Shown here piece by piece: positions 6,564 to 12,248 of a DNA stretch of 12,248 nt. Position numbers and translations under genes: made by a program. The notes beneath the pieces are model-generated. The model did not search any database. It was given only the letters and a program-made list of their open reading frames with translations, and was not told the origin of the DNA. Source of the DNA: Pseudomonadota bacterium (lineage in GTDB: Bacteria; Pseudomonadota; Gammaproteobacteria; CAMYNG01); contig CP070733.1 in assembly GCA_020347585.1 (NCBI GenBank), positions 562,225-574,472 on the forward strand, given 5' to 3'. Each line of letters starts with the position of its first letter. The first letter of the stretch is position 1.

Positions 6564-8315
6564 ATGCTTGAAAAACTACGCATGCAACTTGCCTCAGCCG
6601 AGGCATTGCTACCCCTGGCGCTGCTCGGGATGGTCCTCGGGGTGCTGGTAGCAGCCCTCATCGTTCTGTTTCGATTCACCATCGAGTATTTACAGATGGG
6701 CCTTCTCCCCGGCGGACAACCGGAGAACTATGAAGCGTTGTCCCTTGTGATGCGCGTTGCGCTGCCTACTCTGGGTGGGCTACTTATCGGCCTGCTGCTG
6801 CAGTACCTGTTTAGCGACGCGCGGCAGGTGGGCGTGGTGCACGTTATGGAGCGCCTGACCTACCACCAGGGGCGCCTGCCGTGGAAAAACGCGATTGCAC
6901 AGTTTGTCGGCGCCGCACTCAGTGTTGCCAGTGGCCATTCGGTGGGCCGTGAAGGACCGGGAATTCACCTCGGCGCCACCAGCGGCAGCCAGCTTGGACG
7001 GTGGCTGCGGCTTCCCAACAACAGCATTCAGACCCTGACCGCCTGCGGCGTGGCGGCCGCGATCGCCGCGTCATTCAACACGCCCATCGCAGGTGTCATC
7101 TTTGCCATGGAAGTGGTGATGATGGAATACGCCCTGCGCAGCTTCACCCCGCTGATCGCAGCCTCGGTGAGCGCCACCGCCTTCACCCGCCTGGTCTACG
7201 GCCCGGAGCCGGCATTTACGGTGCCGCCGCTGCAGATGGGCTCGGTGCTGGAACTGCCCTATGTGCTGCTGGCGGGTATTGCCATCGGCGTCTTGGCGGT
7301 TGGGTTTATAACCCTGCTGCGGCGCTTCGCCGCGCTGCTGCCAAAAGCTCCCTTGTGGAGCCGCACCACGTTGGCGGGACTTATCACCGGCCTTTGCGCG
7401 CTGGCAGTTCCCGCCGTGATGGGCATTGGCTACGATACCGTCAGCGCCGCCATGCTCGGCAAACTGGGGCTGGGGCTGATGGCCGGCATTGTGCTGTTCA
7501 AGCTGGTAGCCACTGCCGCTGCCATTGGCCTGGGGTTACCGGGCGGGCTTATCGGGCCGACGCTGGTGATCGGCGCTGCCGCCGGCGGCGCCATGGGGCT
7601 GGTCGCCGGCCTCTGGTTTCCCGAGCACGTGTCCTCGCACGGCTTTTACGCCATGCTCGGCATGGGCGCCATGATGGGCGCCACGCTGCAGGCACCGCTC
7701 GCGGCGCTGATGGCCATGCTGGAGCTGACCGCCAACCCCAACATCCTGCTGCCGGGGATGTTGGCAGTGATCACCGCCGGCATGACAGCCAGCGAACTCT
7801 TTAACAAAGAGTCGGTGTTTGTCACTATGCTGCGCGCACGCGGCCTGGATTACCGCAACGACCCCGTGGCGCAGTCGCTACGCGCCCTGGGCATCGCCGC
7901 GGTTATGAATCGCCAAGTCGTTAGCGCGGCACGCAGCATGTGCCACAGCGACGCGGCAGCCCTGCTAACAGACGTACCGCAGTGGATTGTAGTTAGCGAC
8001 GAGGACGAGCCCCGGGCGCTGCTGCCGGCCAGTGACCTCGGGCGATACCTACAGGATGCAGAGGCGCAGGCGGCTGTGGAGAGCACGGACACGGAAGCAG
8101 CAGAGATCGACCTGTTGGGAATCCCGGCACGACGGCGTGACCTGTCACCCATTGGCCTGCAAGCCAACCTGCAGGAAGCGCTGGACGTGCTGGACCGAAG
8201 TCGAACTGAAGCGCTGTTTGTCACGCGCGACGGCACCGCGGCCAGCAAGCCAATCTATGGCGTGCTCACCCGGCAGGATATCGAGAGCCACTACCGCTAT
8301 CAGGGCCCACAATGA
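6564..8315 (+). CDS. ClC-family chloride transport protein with degenerate CBS region
   Basis: This 583-residue protein belongs to the ClC chloride channel/transporter family. The first ~430 residues are hydrophobic membrane helices. Conserved landmarks are GREGP at 128-132 with the gating glutamate Glu130, FNTPIAGVIFAMEVV at 171-185, and GLPGGLIGPTL at 324-334. Residues from about 440 to 580 form a soluble tail in the position of a CBS pair, including a late LTRQDIESHY typical of a CBS end. Unusual points: the GSGIP chloride-site motif is replaced by GVVHV (90-94); the position of the internal proton glutamate (Glu203 in the Escherichia coli protein) is Val184; and the chloride-contacting Tyr445 aligns with Phe419. 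Channel-like or altered anion behaviour is possible. The ATG at 6564 has no clear Shine-Dalgarno sequence; the ATG at 6582 is an alternative. A TlpA-like gene follows after 23 bases. Confidence 0.92.
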   Translation: MLEKLRMQLASAEALLPLALLGMVLGVLVAALIVLFRFTIEYLQMGLLPGGQPENYEALSLVMRVALPTLGGLLIGLLLQYLFSDARQVGVVHVMERLTYHQGRLPWKNAIAQFVGAALSVASGHSVGREGPGIHLGATSGSQLGRWLRLPNNSIQTLTACGVAAAIAASFNTPIAGVIFAMEVVMMEYALRSFTPLIAASVSATAFTRLVYGPEPAFTVPPLQMGSVLELPYVLLAGIAIGVLAVGFITLLRRFAALLPKAPLWSRTTLAGLITGLCALAVPAVMGIGYDTVSAAMLGKLGLGLMAGIVLFKLVATAAAIGLGLPGGLIGPTLVIGAAAGGAMGLVAGLWFPEHVSSHGFYAMLGMGAMMGATLQAPLAALMAMLELTANPNILLPGMLAVITAGMTASELFNKESVFVTMLRARGLDYRNDPVAQSLRALGIAAVMNRQVVSAARSMCHSDAAALLTDVPQWIVVSDEDEPRALLPASDLGRYLQDAEAQAAVESTDTEAAEIDLLGIPARRRDLSPIGLQANLQEALDVLDRSRTEALFVTRDGTAASKPIYGVLTRQDIESHYRYQGPQ

Positions 8316-8338
8316 GTCAAGGCGCGTGAGCAACAGCA

Positions 8339-8860
8339 GTGCGATACCAGATCAAACTTGTCGTAATTGCCGCGGTGATCGCCGCCGCAGGGATCGCGCT
8401 TTTCACCTGGCACCGACCAATGCGGGTGCAACCGGCGCCCGATGTCACATTCCGCCTCACCGATGGGCGCGCAATAACGCTCACCGATCTACGCGGCCGC
8501 CCGGTGCTGGTCACCTTCTGGGCATCGACGTGCCGCGAGTGCATACGCGAGATGCCGCAGATGGTACGGCTCTACGAGGAATTGGCACCGAAGGGACTGG
8601 AAGTCATTGGCGTGGTCATTTACTACGACAGACCCGACGCCGCGCTCGCCGTGGCGAAACGCCAGCGGCTACCGTATCCCGTTGCCATCGACATTCAGGC
8701 CGAGGTATCGCGGGCCTTCGGCAACGTGCAGATGACGCCCACCACGTTCCTTGTTAACCCGCAGGGCAGCATTGTCAGGCAGCGCACCGGTACCCTGAAT
8801 TTCGCCGCACTGCGCAGGGAGATCACTGCAATGCTCGCGAACAACGTGAACAACAGCTGA
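8339..8860 (+). CDS. Membrane-anchored TlpA/ResA-like thioredoxin
   Basis: This 173-residue protein has one N-terminal hydrophobic segment (about 5-23), acting as an uncleaved anchor or signal peptide, followed by a periplasmic thioredoxin-like domain. The redox motif is Cys65-Arg-Glu-Cys68 within FWASTCRECIREMP. The cis-proline loop is MTPTTF with Pro134. The domain opens with FRLTDGRAITLTDLRGRPVLVTFWA, typical of TlpA/ResA proteins of the AhpC/TSA-Redoxin class. Such proteins reduce periplasmic disulfides, for example in cytochrome c maturation or copper-site assembly; the substrate here is unknown. GTG at 8339 is the start because an in-frame TGA lies at 8327 and the hydrophobic segment begins at once. 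It sits 23 bases after the ClC gene and 16 bases before the next gene, so co-transcription is likely. Confidence 0.88.
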   Translation: MRYQIKLVVIAAVIAAAGIALFTWHRPMRVQPAPDVTFRLTDGRAITLTDLRGRPVLVTFWASTCRECIREMPQMVRLYEELAPKGLEVIGVVIYYDRPDAALAVAKRQRLPYPVAIDIQAEVSRAFGNVQMTPTTFLVNPQGSIVRQRTGTLNFAALRREITAMLANNVNNS

Positions 8861-8876
8861 CACCCCATCGCGGACC

Positions 8877-9104
8877 ATGCCAGGCAACGACCCACTGCAA
8901 CAGTTCCCACGATGGGTGCGGTGGATCGCGCAGGATGCCGACGGCACGTGGTGGGGGTTCGAACACGAACCGAACCGCAGCGAGCGCGCTTGGTATGAAA
9001 ACGAGGTAGGTCGAAGCATACGCCTGGCCCGCGGTGAACCAAACCCGGGCTGGCAAGAGACCCTGCAGCGCGCTTCACGGCCGATGGATAATTCGGCATC
9101 ATAG
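8877..9104 (+). CDS. Small conserved-type hypothetical protein rich in Trp
   Basis: The protein has 75 residues with an aromatic core: PRWVRWIAQDADGTWWGFE at 11-29, then WYENEVGRSIRLARGEPNPGW at about 39-59. It has no signal peptide or membrane segment and no cysteines. I have an impression of similar short proteins in other Gammaproteobacteria but cannot name the family. The ordered pattern of Trp/Gly/Pro and the tight packing (16 bases after the TlpA-like gene, four bases before the ATG of the DUF815 gene) support a real gene. The ATG at 8877 has no obvious Shine-Dalgarno sequence, so translation may depend on coupling to the upstream gene. No function can be assigned. Confidence 0.75.
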   Translation: MPGNDPLQQFPRWVRWIAQDADGTWWGFEHEPNRSERAWYENEVGRSIRLARGEPNPGWQETLQRASRPMDNSAS

Positions 9105-9108
9105 TCCG

Positions 9109-9876
9109 ATGGAAACGACAGTCGATTGGCACAACGTCAACGCTGCGGTGTGGCGACCAAACCGCCAATACCTACGGCCTGTCTAGGCGACTGACCCCAT
9201 TCGCCTGCATCAACTGATCGGTATCGACACGCAAAAAGCACAACTGGTCGCTAACACCGAGCGTTTTATCGCCCAACGGCGAGCCAACAACGTACTGCTC
9301 TGGGGTGCGCGCGGCATGGGCAAGTCCTCGCTGATCAAGGCAATGCTCAACGAGTACGCCGGCCGGGAGCTGCGGCTCATTGAGGTAGACAAGCGCGACC
9401 TAGTTTACCTGCCCGAAATTGTCGACGAGGTGCGCGAGACACCGCAGCGCTTCATCGTGTTTTGCGATGATCTGTCCTTCGAGTCCGGAGACGACAGTTA
9501 CAAAGATCTCAAGAGCGCACTGGAAGGCTCAGTGGAACTGCCGCCGGAGAACGTACTAATTTATGCCACGTCCAACCGCCGCCACCTGCTGCCCGAGCAA
9601 ATGAGCGAGAACCGGGCCATGCAGCGCGTCGCCAACGAGATACATCCCGGCGAGGCGGCTGATGAGAAACTCTCACTGTCAGATCGCTTCGGGCTGTGGC
9701 TGTCCTTCTACCCGATCACCATGCAGGAGTACCTTAACATCGTCGACGGCTACTTTCCGGACTATCGCGGCGACCGCGCCGTACTGCATGAGGCAGCCCG
9801 ACAATTCGCACTCGCGCGCGGCGTTCACAGCGGCCGCACAGCGAAACAGTTTCGTAACAGTTTTGCCTTAGACTGA
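9109..9876 (+). CDS. DUF815-family AAA-type ATPase, interrupted by an in-frame TAG
   Basis: The frame from the ATG at 9109 encodes 255 codons matching the DUF815 ATPase family, whose role is not established. A typical N-terminal WRPNRQYLRPV is followed by TAG at 9184-9186 (codon 26) and then by ATDPIRLHQLIGID, all in one frame. Only one codon is spoiled. The Walker A motif is GARGMGKSS (66-74), Walker B is FIVFCDD (115-121), and ATSNRRHLL (153-161) holds the sensor-1 asparagine. MSENRAMQR and the lid-like DRFGLWLSFYPI follow. No ATG, GTG or TTG in frame lies between the TAG and the ATG at 9316, and starting at 9316 would cut off most of Walker A. The gene may therefore be a young pseudogene, read through, or carry a sequence error. 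The distance to the next gene is 51 bases. Confidence 0.85.
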
Positions 9877-9927
9877 CGGACTGCGTTTGTCCCTGCAGGT
9901 GGGCCGGTTTGCGGTTAGACTGATAAT

Positions 9928-11568
9928 ATGCGCCTTGATGCCCCAGGCGTACCCGCTCACGAGTTGTACGAAGTGCCGGGGCGATCGTTACAAAAAATGT
10001 CAGCGCACGCATTGCAGTTTCTCGTTCCACGCCGCATCGGGCGCAAGCGGATCCGAGCCCTGCTGCTCGAGTTGGGCGCGGAGCATGCAGCCCCCCGCAG
10101 CTCGGTACAGCGCACTTGGTATGACACGTTTGACTGGCGGCTCTATCGCCACCAGCGCGCGCTGCTCGGCGAACCCGAAGGCAAGCACAAACGGCTAACC
10201 TACTCTGACCGAAACGGTGCCACTGTGCGTGCACGGACGCTTGCCGCACCTGAGGCACGCTTTGTCCGGGAACTGCCCCGGGGCACGCTACGCGATGCGC
10301 TCGCACCGCTCATCAAAACACGCGTGCTGCTCGCGCAGGTGTTACAAACTGGCCGGACCGAACCACTGCTGCTGCGCAACCCGAACGAGAAAACCGTATT
10401 GCGTCTCGCACTCGAAGACCTTGAGGTCACAACCCCGGGACACAACGCGACACACCGACTTCAGTGCGTGCGCCTTGACCCGGTGCGTGGCTACGCCGGT
10501 GTTCTGCGCCGCGTGCAGCGCACACTGCAAAGCGAAAGCCTGGAGCCACTGCCCGAGGGATTGTTGGGTCATGCGCTGGCCTTGCTCGGGATCGAACCGG
10601 AGCAATACACCGGCAAGGTGATGGTCACCCTGACCCCGGACATGCGCGCCGACGAAGCGACCCGGTCGCTGTTGCGGGAACTGCTCGGCATCATGTATGC
10701 CAATGAAGCCGGAGTGATTGCGGGCCTGGATTCGGAGTTCCTGCACGATTTTCGTATCGCCGTGCGCCAAAGCCGCACCTTGCTGGGACTGATGAAACGG
10801 GTTTTTCCGCAACGTACAGTTCAACGCTTTCGCGTGCGACTCGCCTGGCTGGGACAGTTGACTGGCCCGACTCGTGACATGGACGTCTACCTGCTGAAAT
10901 TTCCCGCCTACCAGTCAACACTGCCGGCAGCGGTGCGACCCGACCTCGAACCGCTGCGCGAATTCCTCCAACACCAGCAACGTGGCGAACACACGCGGCT
11001 GGCGAAGTCGCTGCGCTCGGCACGCTATGCAAAGCTTGCGCAGGACTGGGAAGAGTTCTTGCAGATGCCGGCGCCGGTGAACACGCGGTTGGCCAATGCC
11101 GCTCGTCCGATACTCGCGGTTGCCAACGAGCGCATCTGGCGCACCTACCGTGGCGTTATGCGCCATGGCAAGGCGATCAGCGACGATTCCCCGGCCGCGG
11201 TGCTGCACGATCTGCGCAAGCGTTGCAAGAAGCTGCGCTACCTGCTCGAGTTGTTTTACAGCCTCTATTCCGACCGACCGATGAAGCAGCTCATCAAGGA
11301 ACTCAAAAAACTGCAGGACGTGCTGGGCGACTTCCAGGACCTGCACGTGCAGATCAGCTCGCTCGGGCAGTTTGCTGCGCAAATGCAGGGCCAGGGTGAG
11401 TTGACGCCGCGCACCGAAAAGGCCATCGCCGTGCTCATCGAGGCCCTCGCGCAGCGCCAAGCGGATTGCCGCCGCGGCTTCGACGAGCGTTTTGCTCGCT
11501 TCGCCTGCAAGCAGAACCGGCAGTCGTTCACTAGGCTGTTCTCTGCACCCGCTCAGCCGTTAGTATGA
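9928..11568 (+). CDS. CYTH-like/CHAD domain protein
   Basis: This 546-residue protein has two parts. Residues about 25-195 look like a divergent CYTH (triphosphate tunnel) domain: TWYDTFDWRLYR at 63-74, alternating Arg/Lys strands, and RNPNEKTVLRLALEDLEV near 150-167. The catalytic ExExK signature is not evident, so triphosphatase activity is doubtful. Residues about 240-530 form a helical CHAD domain with FLHDFRIAVRQSRTLL at 271-286, LHDLRKRCKKLRYLLELF at 426-443 and KLQDVLGDFQDLH at 461-473. The conserved His273, His427 and the surrounding Arg/Lys are present. CHAD domains bind polyphosphate, and several such proteins localise to polyphosphate granules. The ATG at 9928 is used; the ATG at 9997 is an alternative that would keep the whole CYTH-like part. 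Its stop overlaps the ParA start as ATGA, which suggests linked function. Confidence 0.88.
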   Translation: MRLDAPGVPAHELYEVPGRSLQKMSAHALQFLVPRRIGRKRIRALLLELGAEHAAPRSSVQRTWYDTFDWRLYRHQRALLGEPEGKHKRLTYSDRNGATVRARTLAAPEARFVRELPRGTLRDALAPLIKTRVLLAQVLQTGRTEPLLLRNPNEKTVLRLALEDLEVTTPGHNATHRLQCVRLDPVRGYAGVLRRVQRTLQSESLEPLPEGLLGHALALLGIEPEQYTGKVMVTLTPDMRADEATRSLLRELLGIMYANEAGVIAGLDSEFLHDFRIAVRQSRTLLGLMKRVFPQRTVQRFRVRLAWLGQLTGPTRDMDVYLLKFPAYQSTLPAAVRPDLEPLREFLQHQQRGEHTRLAKSLRSARYAKLAQDWEEFLQMPAPVNTRLANAARPILAVANERIWRTYRGVMRHGKAISDDSPAAVLHDLRKRCKKLRYLLELFYSLYSDRPMKQLIKELKKLQDVLGDFQDLHVQISSLGQFAAQMQGQGELTPRTEKAIAVLIEALAQRQADCRRGFDERFARFACKQNRQSFTRLFSAPAQPLV

Positions 11569-12248
11569 AGTCAATGAAAGTCCTCGCCTGCTACAACATC
11601 AAAGGGGGCGTCGGTAAAACCGCCGCCGCCGTAAACCTTGCGTGGCTCGCGGCGCGCGACGGCGCCAGAACATTGGTCTGGGATCTGGACCCGCAGGGCG
11701 CAGCAACCTTTTACTTTCGCATCAAGCCGAAGGTCAAGGGCGGCGCCAAGGATCTGTTGCGACGCAAGCGGCCGATGCCCGATTCAATCAAGGGTACAGA
11801 CTACGAGGGTCTGGATTTGGTGCCGGCGGATTTTCATACCGCAACATGGACCTGGTGCTTGACCAGGTCAAGCGCCCGGCGCGCCGCCTGCACAAGGTTC
11901 TAAAGGCCATCAAGACCGATTACGATTTCGTGTTCCTCGACTGCCCGCCCAGCATCTCCATTGTCTCTGAGAGCGTGTTCCATGCCGCCGATGCACTGCT
12001 GGTGCCCACCATACCTACCACGCTTTCGCTGCGATCGCTGGCCCAACTGGCATCGTTCTGCGACAAACAGGATCTAGGCCAACTGAAGATCCTGCCATTC
12101 TTCTCCATGGTGGATCGGCGCAAAAGCCTGCACCGCCTGATCGTTGAGAACCCGCCCGCTTCCCTGCCGTCGATGCTCAGCAGTGCCATACCCTATGCCA
12201 GCCAGGTCGAACGCATGGGCACGTTACGCGCCGCGCTGGGGGCCTTTG
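11565..12248 (+). pseudogene. ParA-like ATPase with a one-base frameshift, 3' end beyond the window
   Basis: ParA/MinD-type ATPases position DNA or large cargo on the nucleoid. The first frame has the deviant Walker A KGGVGKTAAAVNLAW at 13-27, with both lysines (Lys13, Lys18), and Walker A' VWDLDPQGAATF near 43-54. It stops at 11903 after a change of frame. From about 11834 the homology continues in the next frame: SYRNMDLVLDQVKRP, Walker B FVFLDCPPSIS, LLVPTIPTTLS and SSAIPYASQVERMG, open to the window end. One extra T in the TTTT at 11831-11834 would restore a single frame (ADF then SYRNMDL). No canonical slippery heptamer is present, so a one-base deletion or homopolymer sequencing error is likelier than programmed frameshifting. 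The ATG at 11565 overlaps the CHAD stop; the ATG at 11574 is an alternative. Confidence 0.85.

Noticed and set aside
6421..6606. Minus-strand open frame ending in NVVFQQ about 35 bases before an intrinsic terminator.
   Set aside because: It could be the tail of a lost gene, but I recognise no family, its start lies inside the ClC gene and no ribosome binding site is seen. It is mentioned only as part of the deletion-scar finding.
7001..7804. A 267-codon plus-strand open frame within the ClC gene.
   Set aside because: It is an out-of-frame shadow with low-complexity Arg/His/Gly-rich translation typical of GC-rich genes; the ClC frame carries the motifs.
8032..8757. A 241-codon plus-strand frame spanning the end of the ClC gene and most of the TlpA-like gene.
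   Set aside because: The translation shows no domain, while both genes it crosses have clear motifs in their own frames.
11829..11837. Programmed -1 frameshifting as an explanation of the ParA split.
   Set aside because: The bases around TTTT do not form a slippery heptamer in frame and no obvious downstream stimulatory hairpin was seen; a missing T explains it more simply.

Overview
The window looks like a piece of a GC-rich gammaproteobacterial chromosome. The main argument is the set anmK, erpA, a bactofilin, a DUF6776-type coiled-coil membrane protein and argC. These genes lie near each other in many Gammaproteobacteria (recalled family knowledge, not a search). I cannot name the genus. 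Most genes are housekeeping or conserved. There is no CRISPR array, tRNA, rRNA, phage module or insertion sequence that I can support.

Left block (1-5539). anmK runs rightward from the window edge. It converges on a leftward series: argC, DUF6776 protein, bactofilin and erpA, then citrate synthase and a small RRM-type RNA-binding protein. argC and DUF6776 overlap by 4 bases. DUF6776 and the bactofilin overlap by 53 bases. erpA follows with its own good sigma70-type promoter and a hairpin just after its stop. The citrate synthase is the short type resembling cyanobacterial enzymes. With the RRM gene it sits between anmK and erpA, as if placed into an older neighbourhood.

Middle (5540-6563). 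This stretch holds the wreck of an outer-membrane porin gene on the minus strand. Only the C-terminal half is left, spread over three reading frames. It still has a strong terminator behind it, and a second, orphan terminator lies directly in front of the surviving part.

Right block (6564-12248). A rightward gene train encodes a ClC-family chloride transport protein, a membrane-anchored TlpA-like thioredoxin, a 75-residue conserved-looking protein, a DUF815 AAA-type ATPase, a CYTH-like/CHAD protein and a ParA-like ATPase. The DUF815 gene has a single in-frame TAG at codon 26. The ParA gene has a one-base frameshift in a T run; both are otherwise well preserved. CHAD and ParA overlap in ATGA. 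CHAD proteins are known to bind polyphosphate granules, so this pair may be a polyphosphate granule positioning module. That is the most interesting idea in the window, and it is inference.
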